A DNA stretch of 8,468 nucleotides from Marinilabiliales bacterium (lineage in GTDB: Bacteria; Bacteroidota; Bacteroidia; Bacteroidales; F082). Each line of letters opens with the position of its first letter. Positions within the stretch are counted from its first letter, which is position 1. Positions 1 to 7,907 of the stretch are shown piece by piece. Made by a program: the position numbers and the translations under genes. The notes under the pieces were generated by a model. It was not told the DNA's origin. It worked only from the letters and a program-made list of their open reading frames with translations, and did not search any database. Where the stretch lies: the NCBI GenBank assembly GCA_002869465.1, contig PKSW01000125.1:1-8468 (forward strand), in the 5' to 3' direction.

Positions 1-1
1 C

Positions 2-664
2 ATACTCGAAAAATATGATGTCCCGGTCGATTTTAAATATTTGGCTGTTATAGAAAGCGGCTTATCAAATGTAGTTTCCCCTTCAGATGCAGTTGGATTC
101 TGGCAGTTTTTAAAAGGAACAGCCAAAGATTTTGACCTGGAGGTAGACCGGGAAGTTGATGAAAGGTACCATATAGAAAAATCAACCGAGGCTGCCTGTA
201 AATATTTGTTGAAGAGCTATGAAAAATATGGCAACTGGGCATTGGTAGCAGCATCCTACAATGCGGGTACAAATGGCATTCAAAGATTAATGGAACAACA
301 ACAAGCACGCTCGTATTATGATATGCTTGTGGCCGAAGAAACCAGTAGGTATGTATACCGTATCCTGGCCATGAAACTCATTTTTGAAAATCCAGAAGAT
401 TACGGGTTTTATGTTGAGCCAGATGAATATTATTTACCCATTCCATATCACTTGGTGGAAGTGAATGGAAAAGTGGATGATTGGGCAGATTTTGCAAAGG
501 ACCAGGGCATCAGTTATAAAATATTAAAATATTTTAATCCCTGGTTACGTCAAACAGACCTGAAAAACAGGATTGGGAAATCGTATTATATAAAAATTCC
601 TGAACCACCCTATAATTTAACGCACGAGCAGTTGATTCTTATGCAAAACGGAATCAGCAACTGA
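2..664 (+). CDS. MltD-like membrane/periplasmic lytic transglycosylase, 5'-truncated by window edge
   Basis: This family cleaves the MurNAc-GlcNAc bond of peptidoglycan in the periplasm without water, leaving 1,6-anhydro-MurNAc ends. The reading frame is open from base 2 (ILEKYDVPVDFKYLAVIES...), so the true start and any signal peptide lie upstream; the TTG at 41 is an internal Leu codon, not a start. The three SLT-fold motifs are visible: IESGLSN with the presumed catalytic Glu at bases 53-55, GFWQF at 95-109, and the SYNAG motif at 254-268. After the catalytic domain, a segment around bases 460-605 (NPWLR, then YYIKIP near the end) resembles a LysM-like peptidoglycan-binding module, but I rate that as tentative. 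The stop overlaps the uvrA start by one base (TGATG), which suggests translational coupling. The assignment to MltD (family 1) rather than another SLT-type enzyme is by general resemblance. Confidence 0.88.
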   Translation: MLEKYDVPVDFKYLAVIESGLSNVVSPSDAVGFWQFLKGTAKDFDLEVDREVDERYHIEKSTEAACKYLLKSYEKYGNWALVAASYNAGTNGIQRLMEQQQARSYYDMLVAEETSRYVYRILAMKLIFENPEDYGFYVEPDEYYLPIPYHLVEVNGKVDDWADFAKDQGISYKILKYFNPWLRQTDLKNRIGKSYYIKIPEPPYNLTHEQLILMQNGISN

Positions 665-3522
665 TGGATTTGAAAATGAAGGATAAAACTACAACCATAC
701 ATATCGCTCAGGGTGAAGTACTTGAAGTATTGGGTGCCCGCGTTCATCACCTGAAAAATATTGACGTCAGGATACCGCGGAACAAACTGGTAGTTATTAC
801 GGGATTGAGCGGAAGCGGAAAATCTTCACTGGCATTTGACACCATTTATGCTGAAGGCCAAAGAAGGTATATGGAAACCCTTTCGGCATACGCAAGACAG
901 TTTATTGGAAATATGGAACGCCCGGATGTGGATAAGATCAATGGATTAAGCCCGGTCATCTCCATCGAACAAAAATCTGTGAACCGAAATCCGCGTTCCA
1001 CCGTAGGAACCATCACCGAGGTATATGATTTCCTGAGGTTGTTATTTGCACGGGCATCTGAAGCATACTCCTACAATACGGGTGAGAAGATGGTACAATA
1101 TACCCAGGAGCAAATTACAGGTTTGATCATCGATCAGTACCTGGGCAAGGGTATTTCTATACTGGCACCCTTGGTGAAAGGCCGAAAGGGGCATTACAGG
1201 GAACTATTTGAACAGGTGAGGCAACAAGGGTTTTTGAAAGTCAGGGTAGATGGTGAAATTCGTGAAATATCATTTGGATTGCAGCTCGACAGGTATAAAG
1301 TACACGATATTGAAGCTGTGATCGACCGCATTATGGTTGAACCGGAGTACAAAGAGCGGATCAATAAGACTGTTGCCACTGCTATGAAACACGGAAAAGG
1401 TGTGATCATGGTAGTTGAAGACGGTACTGAAGAGGCCAGGCATTTCAGCCGCAAATTGATGTGTCATTCAACAGGTCTGTCATATGATGAACCCGAACCC
1501 AATACTTTTTCCTTCAATTCGCCTTATGGTGCATGCCCGGTTTGTAACGGATTGGGAGCTGTTAGTGAAATAGACCTGAACAAAGTAATGCCCGACATGA
1601 ATTTGTCCATAAAAAGGGGAGGCATTAAACCACTTGGTGAATACAAAAATAACTGGGTATTCAACCAGATGGAAGCCATAGGGGCTAAGTTTGGTTTTAC
1701 ATTGAGCACACCCTTGAAAGATATACCTGAAGAAGCGATCCAGACCATTCTGAATGGCTCCAACGAAACTTTCCAGGTAAAGAAAGAATACCTGGGCATA
1801 ACCTCCACATATTCCCTTTCCTTTGAGGGGGTAATCAATTATGTAAAGCAATATAGTTCTGACAATTCTTCACAAAGCTCCAAGAAATGGTCGGAAAGCT
1901 TTATGAATACACATGTATGCGGAGCGTGTAATGGCGCCAGGCTGAAAAAAGAAGCTTTATATTTTAAAGTGGGAGATAAAAATATTGCCGATTTGGCCTT
2001 AATGGACCTGAATCATTTAAGGAAATGGTTGGAAAATATTGAAGATGAGATGGGCGAGAATCAGAAAACCATTGCGCATGAGATATTGAGGGAAATTACA
2101 AAAAGAGTTGATTTTCTGTTAGAAGTAGGTATTGGTTACCTGAATTTGTACAGGCCCGCCAGAAGTCTTTCAGGTGGCGAAGCACAGCGCATCCGGCTGG
2201 CAACGCAGATTGGTTCGCAACTCACAGGTGTATTATATATTTTAGATGAGCCTAGTATTGGTTTGCACCAGCGCGATAACCACAAATTGATCCATGCCTT
2301 GAAAGACCTGAGGGATATCGGCAATTCGGTCATTGTAGTGGAGCACGATAAAGATACGATTCTGGAAGCGGACCATGTGATCGATATCGGTCCGGGTGCG
2401 GGTAGGCACGGTGGCGAAATTGTCGCTTCCTGTGCACCCAAAGACATCAATGGCTGTAATTCAATTACGGCGCATTATGTAAAAGGAATAAAGGAAATCG
2501 CCGTACCCGAAGAACGAAGAAAAGGTTCCGGCAAATCGATTACAATCTATGGAGCTTCTGGAAACAACCTGAAAAATTTAAAAGTTTCATTTCCACTTGG
2601 TAAATTTATTTGTATTACCGGGGTATCCGGTAGCGGCAAATCCACTTTAATAAATGAAACTTTTTACCCGATCCTCAGCAACCATTTCTACAGGTCCCTC
2701 AAAGAGCCATTAAAATATGATAAAATAGAAGGGCTGGAGCATTTGGATAAGGTGATTGAGATCGATCAGTCGCCGATCGGGCGCACACCCCGTTCCAACC
2801 CCGCCACCTATACCAAAGTTTTTGATGAGATCAGGAAATTATACGGCAATTTGCCCGAAGCCAAAATCAGGGGATATAAACCTGGGCGTTTTTCATTCAA
2901 TGTAAAAGGAGGCAGGTGCGAAACCTGCAAAGGTGCTGGTGTGCAAACCATCGAAATGAACTTTTTACCTGATGTTTATGTGCTATGCGAGGACTGCCAG
3001 GGTAAAAGATACAACCGCGAAACGCTGGAAGTCAGGTTCAAAGGGAGATCTATCAATGATGTTTTAAATCTGACCATCAACCAGGCAGTTGAATTTTTTG
3101 AGAATATTCCTTTCATTGTACATAAATTAAAAACCTTGAAAGATGTCGGATTGGGCTATTTAACACTCGGACAATCATCAACCACCATTTCCGGCGGGGA
3201 GGCACAAAGGGTAAAACTCTCCGCAGAACTTTCAAAAAAGGATACTGGTAAAACCATGTACATTCTTGATGAACCCACAACAGGCTTGCATTTTGAAGAT
3301 GTCAATGTGCTGCTTAAAGTACTTAATAAACTGGTGGATCGAGGTAATACGGTGATGGTGATTGAACATAATATGGAGGTGATCAAAGTGGCCGATCACA
3401 TTATTGACCTGGGACCGGAAGGTGGTGACGCCGGTGGTGAAGTAATCGTAACTGGTACACCCGAAGAAATTATTAAAAATAAAAAAAGCTATACTGCACA
3501 GTATTTAAAAAAAGAGCTGTAA
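664..3522 (+). CDS. uvrA: Excinuclease ABC subunit A (UvrA), complete
   Basis: UvrA is the dimeric ATPase that finds bulky DNA lesions and loads UvrB in nucleotide excision repair. At 952 residues it has the usual family length. Motifs run in order: Walker A GLSGSGKSS at 47-55; a UvrB-binding region near 166-199 (LAPLVKGRKG...VRVDGE), which marks it as UvrA1 rather than the shorter UvrA2 class; ABC signature LSGGEAQR at 502-509; Walker B YILDEPS at 525-531; second Walker A GVSGSGKST at 653-661; second signature ISGGEAQR near 842-849; second Walker B YILDEP at 866-871. Zinc ligands are C419/C422 in the middle CxxC and C752/C755/C775/C778 in the C-terminal finger. The first zinc site keeps C267, C291 and C294 but has Thr at 270 where a Cys is expected. 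ATG 664 is used here; ATG 676 (M5) is an equally possible start, because the N-terminus is longer than that of E. coli UvrA and no clear Shine-Dalgarno decides it. Confidence 0.98.
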   Translation: MDLKMKDKTTTIHIAQGEVLEVLGARVHHLKNIDVRIPRNKLVVITGLSGSGKSSLAFDTIYAEGQRRYMETLSAYARQFIGNMERPDVDKINGLSPVISIEQKSVNRNPRSTVGTITEVYDFLRLLFARASEAYSYNTGEKMVQYTQEQITGLIIDQYLGKGISILAPLVKGRKGHYRELFEQVRQQGFLKVRVDGEIREISFGLQLDRYKVHDIEAVIDRIMVEPEYKERINKTVATAMKHGKGVIMVVEDGTEEARHFSRKLMCHSTGLSYDEPEPNTFSFNSPYGACPVCNGLGAVSEIDLNKVMPDMNLSIKRGGIKPLGEYKNNWVFNQMEAIGAKFGFTLSTPLKDIPEEAIQTILNGSNETFQVKKEYLGITSTYSLSFEGVINYVKQYSSDNSSQSSKKWSESFMNTHVCGACNGARLKKEALYFKVGDKNIADLALMDLNHLRKWLENIEDEMGENQKTIAHEILREITKRVDFLLEVGIGYLNLYRPARSLSGGEAQRIRLATQIGSQLTGVLYILDEPSIGLHQRDNHKLIHALKDLRDIGNSVIVVEHDKDTILEADHVIDIGPGAGRHGGEIVASCAPKDINGCNSITAHYVKGIKEIAVPEERRKGSGKSITIYGASGNNLKNLKVSFPLGKFICITGVSGSGKSTLINETFYPILSNHFYRSLKEPLKYDKIEGLEHLDKVIEIDQSPIGRTPRSNPATYTKVFDEIRKLYGNLPEAKIRGYKPGRFSFNVKGGRCETCKGAGVQTIEMNFLPDVYVLCEDCQGKRYNRETLEVRFKGRSINDVLNLTINQAVEFFENIPFIVHKLKTLKDVGLGYLTLGQSSTTISGGEAQRVKLSAELSKKDTGKTMYILDEPTTGLHFEDVNVLLKVLNKLVDRGNTVMVIEHNMEVIKVADHIIDLGPEGGDAGGEVIVTGTPEEIIKNKKSYTAQYLKKEL

Positions 3523-3544
3523 CAGATTTAAAATATATGATAAT

Positions 3545-4258
3545 ATGATGAACGAGAAAGAAATATCAAGATTACAAAAGGAATTCAAACCCAAAACATG
3601 GACCCAAACCAAGGCACACGATTCATGGTCTGTTTTTAAAATTATGGCAGAAGTAGTTGATGGCTACGAAGAAATGGCGCGAATAGGTCCTTGCGTGGCT
3701 GTATTTGGTTCAGCAAGAACCAAAGAAACTGATAAGTATTATAAAGCTGCTGAAGAATTGGCCTATCTCCTCACAAAGAAAGGTTATGGTATCATAACAG
3801 GTGGCGGTCCGGGTATAATGGAAGCAGCTAATAAAGGCGCCCACTTCGCAGGAGGAAAATCAGTTGGATTAAATATTAACCTGCCTTTCGAGCAGCGCCC
3901 GAATGTTTTTATTGATCCGGATAAATTAATTGAATTTGATTATTTCTTTACCAGGAAGTTGATGTTCATGAGGTATTCGCAAGGCTATATCGTATTGCCC
4001 GGTGGTTTTGGTACCATGGATGAACTTTTTGAAGCGATTACCCTTATTCAGACACATAAATTGGTCAGCTTTCCGGTGATCCTTGTTTGCAAAGAGTATT
4101 GGGGTGGATTGGTAGATTGGATAAAAGCGACCATGTTAGATCAGGGTATGATAAGTGAGTCTGACTTAGAGCTTTTTCATCTTGTTGATAGTGTGGAAGA
4201 AGCAGTTGAAGTAATTGAAGATTTTTATAAAAAGTACGAATTGAAGCCGAATTTTTAG
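3545..4258 (+). CDS. LOG-family (TIGR00730-type) nucleotide 5'-monophosphate phosphoribohydrolase
   Basis: Proteins of this family are soluble Rossmann-fold enzymes that split the N-glycosidic bond of nucleoside 5'-monophosphates, including cytokinin ribotides in plants and fungi and purine or pyrimidine NMPs in some bacteria. Visible family marks are the nucleotide-binding glycine stretch GGGPGIMEAANKGA at residues 86-99, FFTRKLMFM at 134-142 carrying the conserved Arg (R137), and the hallmark PGGFGTMDE at 152-160 with the conserved Glu (E160). The 237-residue length includes about 48 residues before the Rossmann core (starting near CVAVFGSAR), longer than minimal LOG proteins. Two ATG codons are adjacent (3545 and 3548), and either could be the start. 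The gene lies 22 bases after uvrA on the same strand with no terminator between, so co-transcription is likely. Homologues are often misannotated as lysine decarboxylases. The real substrate cannot be read from the sequence. Confidence 0.92.
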   Translation: MMNEKEISRLQKEFKPKTWTQTKAHDSWSVFKIMAEVVDGYEEMARIGPCVAVFGSARTKETDKYYKAAEELAYLLTKKGYGIITGGGPGIMEAANKGAHFAGGKSVGLNINLPFEQRPNVFIDPDKLIEFDYFFTRKLMFMRYSQGYIVLPGGFGTMDELFEAITLIQTHKLVSFPVILVCKEYWGGLVDWIKATMLDQGMISESDLELFHLVDSVEEAVEVIEDFYKKYELKPNF

Positions 4259-4262
4259 TCGA

Positions 4263-4499
4263 TTATCGAATGATCAACTTTTTGTGAATGATACCTTTTT
4301 GAGTCATGCATTGAACAAAGTATACGCCTTTTTTGAATTGAGAAACATCTACAGAATAACGTTGATTATTAGCAGCAACCAAGTTCTTTTGAAAAAGCAT
4401 ATGGCCGCTCATGTTAAATATAGAGATTCGTATGATTTCTAATTCTTGAGATGCAATTATTATAGATGATGTGGCGGGATTCGGATAAATAACGATATT
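4263..4499 (-). other. T9SS type A C-terminal sorting domain (segment of the propeller gene)
   Basis: The segment encodes residues 679-756 of the propeller protein. It begins with NIVIYPNPATSS, the classic opening of the Por-secretion C-terminal domain, then IRISIFNMSGHMLFQKNL, DVSQFKKGVYFVQ, and a basic C-terminus HKKLIIR. In known T9SS cargo this beta-sandwich directs passage across the outer membrane and is removed by the PorU sortase when cargo is anchored. T9SS machinery genes are not in this window. Confidence 0.9.
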
Positions 4500-6533
4500 T
4501 CCAGTAGTTAAGTTTTCATTCATCCCTGGTGAAACATCCGCCGAACCATTAAAATATTCGAGCCCGCCTGAATAATTACCAGCGATCATTTCAAACGCCC
4601 CATTCTGTGAAATATCAGCAATACTAGCGCAGGTTCTCAGTCCGCGATCAAAAGAAACATTATTGGTGTCCAGCAAGTTATGTAGATCATCTGATAATGT
4701 AAATTTTCCCTCCAGGTTGTTATCAATATTTGTATAATAAAAAATCTGCCCCTGTTCTGAGCCCACGATCAATTGTGTTTCGTTTTGGTTATTCCTGAAA
4801 AACCAGGGGGTACTGTATCCGAAAAGCGAATACATAGGATCGGTTACATTGATTTTCCCGAGGCTGTCCGTTACAAAAACAAAATCAGGGTTTGAATTTG
4901 TTCCTCCATTACGATAGTAATTTATATTACCACCTTTTTCGCCAATAAGCAGGTCTGTCTTCCCGTCTTTGTCAAGGTCAAACAGTTGTGGTGTGCTGAA
5001 TTCGCCCACGTCAATATCAAAATAGTTTTCATCTGCAAGAGTGAAGGCTTCGCCGTCATTTCTTAGAAACAGTAAATTGCCTTTTTCATTTCCAACCAGC
5101 AGGTCTGTCTTTCCATCACCATTCAGATCGGCAAATGCCGGGAAAATACCGAGTAAATCTTGATTCCATAAACCCGCGAAATTGTTATCTGTCAATTGAA
5201 AAACAGGATTCCCGCTTGTGCCCACATTTTTGTAAAAAGTTAGTCGCGACCTGTAAACAGAGCGAAGGAAATAACTTTCATAGTATGAATATTGATAGAT
5301 GCCATAATTACCAATAAAAAGATCAAGGAGCCCATCATCATCCAAATCAAATAAAACGGGGTAAGCGCCTGAACCCTGGTCAATCATTTCAGACTGCAAG
5401 AAATCATCCGTATAAAACTCGAATTCTGGTTGATTGTTTTCGCCTTTGTTTAAGTACAATAAAACGCTTTTTTTGTCTTCCGAGGAAGTTATACCCGGAT
5501 CGAAAGGCGAAACGATTAAATCATTTTTCGCATCATTGTTTACATCTATGTATGCAACAGCAGGCATTGAGAATAATTCAATAGTTTCGGATACAGAAGG
5601 GAATAATGTATCAACAGAAGTGATGTAGGCCTCTTCTGAACTACCCCCATTGATCAAAGCAAATAATCCCGGGTAATCCACATCTCCAAGCAGCAAATCT
5701 TTGTCATCATCAGCATCGAGGTCAAGCAGTAAAAATGTGGAGCCGGTATGGCGCAGGTCATCGCGGTCGGGAGTATTTACATGAGCGCTGATCAAACAAG
5801 TATCCAGATATAACTCATTGGATTCATCACTTTCGGCAAAATGTCCCCAGCAATAGGTAACCTGCTCAAAGTCCAGCGAATCAGGAACACCGTATTTTTC
5901 CATCGACATGTTTTGATGCATTTCTACAAAGGAACCCAGTCCCCAGAAAGTAAGAATATCAAGGTCGCCGTCATTGTCCACATCCGAAATGCCTGGGTAA
6001 TCAGCATAGGTGACATAAATGTTCACATAACCACCGCCCTGGTAGGAGGTAAGATAGGGGTAGACCACCCTTTTGAATTTCAATGTTTCATCAGAAATAT
6101 TCTGATATACCATCATACTTGCATAGCCGGGTGAGTAGGTGAAGATGTCATTTTTGCCATCCATATTGTAATCTGCAAAAATGGCCCAGTCGTATAGTTC
6201 CGGGAATAATCCTGCAAATTCAGGATGGTACGAAAAATCAATAATGTTGGGAATGCCATTATTGATAAAACACATTTTCCGGTTTCCTTCCCTGTCGAAA
6301 GTGATCATATCTTTTATACCATCCAAGTTCATATCAATGGCTCCAAATTGCATAGAGTTCATGCCACCAGCCCAGGGAAAATTATAGAACGAATTGGTTT
6401 CATCCACCACCCTAATATCATTGGTCGAGTGTTGCGCAAAGCTTGTAAATGAATTTATAGAAACCAGTATCCCGATAAAGAAAATTGAAAGTATTTGGAT
6501 GATAATCAGCCTGATTTTGGCGAAAGGCTTCAT
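4263..6533 (-). CDS. Secreted FG-GAP/VCBS beta-propeller protein with T9SS type A sorting domain
   Basis: This is a 756-residue exported protein, probably displayed on or released from the cell surface through the type IX secretion system. Residues 1-34 form a Sec signal peptide: basic start (KPFAKIR), a long Ile/Leu/Phe-rich core, and a likely cleavage after SFA near residue 33. The body holds eight Asp-rich calcium-type loops of the FG-GAP/VCBS kind (DxNxDGxxD), starting at residues 67, 121, 184, 271, 330, 396, 469 and 519; the motifs at 271 and 330 depart from consensus. These loops typically sit in beta-propeller blades. A further degenerate blade lies near 638-660 (ADISQNGAFEMIAGN). Residues 679-756 are the sorting domain (IVIYPNPATSS at the start, KKGVYFVQ, and a Lys/Ile-rich tail). 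I see no enzymatic domain, so binding or adhesion is the likeliest role, but the ligand is unknown. The gene converges on the LOG gene with a 4-base gap and diverges from the response regulator. Confidence 0.93.
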   Translation of the reverse strand: MKPFAKIRLIIIQILSIFFIGILVSINSFTSFAQHSTNDIRVVDETNSFYNFPWAGGMNSMQFGAIDMNLDGIKDMITFDREGNRKMCFINNGIPNIIDFSYHPEFAGLFPELYDWAIFADYNMDGKNDIFTYSPGYASMMVYQNISDETLKFKRVVYPYLTSYQGGGYVNIYVTYADYPGISDVDNDGDLDILTFWGLGSFVEMHQNMSMEKYGVPDSLDFEQVTYCWGHFAESDESNELYLDTCLISAHVNTPDRDDLRHTGSTFLLLDLDADDDKDLLLGDVDYPGLFALINGGSSEEAYITSVDTLFPSVSETIELFSMPAVAYIDVNNDAKNDLIVSPFDPGITSSEDKKSVLLYLNKGENNQPEFEFYTDDFLQSEMIDQGSGAYPVLFDLDDDGLLDLFIGNYGIYQYSYYESYFLRSVYRSRLTFYKNVGTSGNPVFQLTDNNFAGLWNQDLLGIFPAFADLNGDGKTDLLVGNEKGNLLFLRNDGEAFTLADENYFDIDVGEFSTPQLFDLDKDGKTDLLIGEKGGNINYYRNGGTNSNPDFVFVTDSLGKINVTDPMYSLFGYSTPWFFRNNQNETQLIVGSEQGQIFYYTNIDNNLEGKFTLSDDLHNLLDTNNVSFDRGLRTCASIADISQNGAFEMIAGNYSGGLEYFNGSADVSPGMNENLTTGNIVIYPNPATSSIIIASQELEIIRISIFNMSGHMLFQKNLVAANNQRYSVDVSQFKKGVYFVQCMTQKGIIHKKLIIR
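4948..5111. repeat. 150-bp-period repeat within the propeller gene
   Basis: The 14-base string AGCAGGTCTGTCTT occurs at 4948-4961 and again at 5098-5111, exactly 150 bases apart. It encodes the KTDLLV/KTDLLI part of the loops at residues 469 and 519. The spacing equals 50 residues, one propeller blade, and the flanking bases are also similar. This suggests relatively recent blade duplication or selection for near-identical loops, whereas the other blades have diverged at the DNA level. Confidence 0.75.
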
Positions 6534-6693
6534 TCTACTGGAGTATTAAGTAAATTTGACAAGTGTAAAAGTAAACAAATATCATTCCTAATTATCTTCC
6601 GTAAAAACATAAGTATTGTTCTTTAAATGATACAAAATTTATATTTACAGAAGGAACCACTTCGTTAGCACATGAATCTTTTCATTTGGCATT

Positions 6694-6729
6694 TTTGAAT
6701 TTACAAATAATAAAATTCATGTACTTTTG
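6694..6729 (+). promoter_or_regulatory. Putative Bacteroidota-type promoter of the response regulator gene
   Basis: TACTTTTG at 6722-6729 matches the Bacteroidota -7 consensus TAnnTTTG exactly. A TTTG at 6694-6697 could serve as the -33 element, but its spacer of 24 bases is longer than the usual 19 or so. Transcription would start within about ten bases of the ATG at 6744, giving a very short leader, which is common in this phylum. The rest of the 210-base divergent region (6534-6743) is AT-rich. I see no clear promoter there for the minus-strand propeller gene; the nearest match to the inverted -7 box, at about 6631-6640, is imperfect. Confidence 0.5.
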
Positions 6730-6743
6730 GGAAAAATTGAATT

Positions 6744-7907
6744 ATGGCGCGTATATTAGTTGTAGATGACGAGAGCAGTATCAGAAGGACTTTGAAAGAC
6801 ATTCTTGAGTTTGAAAAACACCAGGTGGAGGTAGCGTCAAACGGTCAGGAGGCGCTGGACTTTATTAATGACGAAGATTTTGACGTGGTGTTACTGGACA
6901 TTAAAATGCCTGAAATGGACGGAATGGAAGTGCTGGAGCGGATTACAAAGATGAAAGATATTCCGGTGGTGATGATCTCCGGGCATGGTACAATCGAAAC
7001 AGCTGTTGAAGCCATCAGGAAAGGTGCTTATGATTTTATTGTAAAACCACCTGATTTGAACCGATTGCTGGTAATTGTCCGCAACGCGATAGACAAAAGT
7101 GACCTGGTCACTCAAACACGGCAGTTAAAAAAGGAAGTCGATAAAAAATATGAGATTGTAGGTGAATCGGAAAAAATCGTAGCACTCAAAGAAATGATAG
7201 AGCGAGTGGCACCCACTTCAGCACGCGTTTTGATTGAAGGTGAAAACGGTACCGGCAAAGAATTGGTAGCACGGCAATTACATGAGCAGAGTACCCGTTC
7301 AAAATCACCATTTATTGAGGTTAACTGTGCCGCTATTCCATCCGAATTAATCGAAAGCCAGCTTTTTGGCCACGAAAAGGGTTCCTTTACAAGTGCCATT
7401 AAACAACGCAAAGGCGACTTTGAACTGGCGCATGGTGGAACCCTGTTCCTGGATGAAATTGGTGATATGAGCCTTTCGGCACAGGCAAAAGTATTGAGGG
7501 CTTTGCAGGAAAACAAAATCATAAGGGTAGGGGGAGAGAAAGAAATATTCGTGGATGTGAGGGTGATTGCAGCCACCAATAAAGACCTGAAATCGGCTAT
7601 AAAGAATGGGAAATTCAGGGAAGACCTTTACCACCGACTGAGTGTAATTATTATGGAAGTACCACCATTGAGAGACCGAAAAAGCGATATTCCTATACTG
7701 GTACATCATTTTATTGATCAAATATCCGCATCACATGGAAAATCTCCTGTTCCTACTGAAGAAAAAGCCATTGATCAATTAATAGAATTGACATGGAGTG
7801 GTAATGTTCGTGAATTGCATAATGTGGTTGAGCGCTTGCTGATTTTATGCACTGATAAAATAACAGTTGAAGATGTAGAGCGCTTTGTAAAACCACTGAT
7901 GATATAG
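6744..7907 (+). CDS. Sigma-54-type response regulator: receiver + AAA+ domain, no DNA-binding domain
   Basis: This is a 387-residue cytoplasmic two-component regulator of the NtrC type. The receiver domain (1 to about 118) has the acidic pair D8/D9, the phospho-acceptor D52 in VVLLDIKMPEMDG, S79 and K101. The AAA+ domain (about 137-365) has Walker A GENGTGKE at 166-173, a sigma-54 contact loop at 213-218 reading GSFTSA instead of GAFTGA, Walker B GGTLFLDEIGDM at 231-242, sensor I around VRVIAATNKD (272-281), arginine-finger region REDLYHRLS (292-300) and sensor II WSGNVREL (351-358). The protein stops about 29 residues later with no Fis-type helix-turn-helix. The bases after the TAG at 7905-7907 do not encode one either, so this looks like a native end, not a truncation. 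No histidine kinase gene adjoins it. The ATG start fits the beginning of the receiver fold (ARILVVDDE). Confidence 0.95.
   Translation: MARILVVDDESSIRRTLKDILEFEKHQVEVASNGQEALDFINDEDFDVVLLDIKMPEMDGMEVLERITKMKDIPVVMISGHGTIETAVEAIRKGAYDFIVKPPDLNRLLVIVRNAIDKSDLVTQTRQLKKEVDKKYEIVGESEKIVALKEMIERVAPTSARVLIEGENGTGKELVARQLHEQSTRSKSPFIEVNCAAIPSELIESQLFGHEKGSFTSAIKQRKGDFELAHGGTLFLDEIGDMSLSAQAKVLRALQENKIIRVGGEKEIFVDVRVIAATNKDLKSAIKNGKFREDLYHRLSVIIMEVPPLRDRKSDIPILVHHFIDQISASHGKSPVPTEEKAIDQLIELTWSGNVRELHNVVERLLILCTDKITVEDVERFVKPLMI

Noticed and set aside
41..664. A start of the transglycosylase gene at TTG 41
   Set aside because: The frame is open back to base 2, and the residues before it (YDVPVDFKY) belong to the conserved fold just ahead of the catalytic Glu, so the gene continues beyond the window edge.
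1194..2450. Several minus-strand open frames inside uvrA, up to 123 codons
   Set aside because: They lie opposite a highly conserved coding sequence, have low-complexity or Cys/Ser-rich translations with no recognisable motif, and are shadows of the codon pattern.
3545..4258. Lysine decarboxylase annotation for the LOG gene
   Set aside because: The PGGxGTxxE and GGGPGxMEA motifs define the LOG phosphoribohydrolase family; no PLP-binding features are present.
5135..6452. Plus-strand open frames opposite the propeller gene
   Set aside because: The minus-strand protein has a signal peptide, repeats and a sorting domain throughout this span; the opposite frames show no domain or start signal.
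7112..7721. Minus-strand frames of 124 and 155 codons opposite the response regulator
   Set aside because: They mirror the conserved AAA+ coding region and have no independent support.
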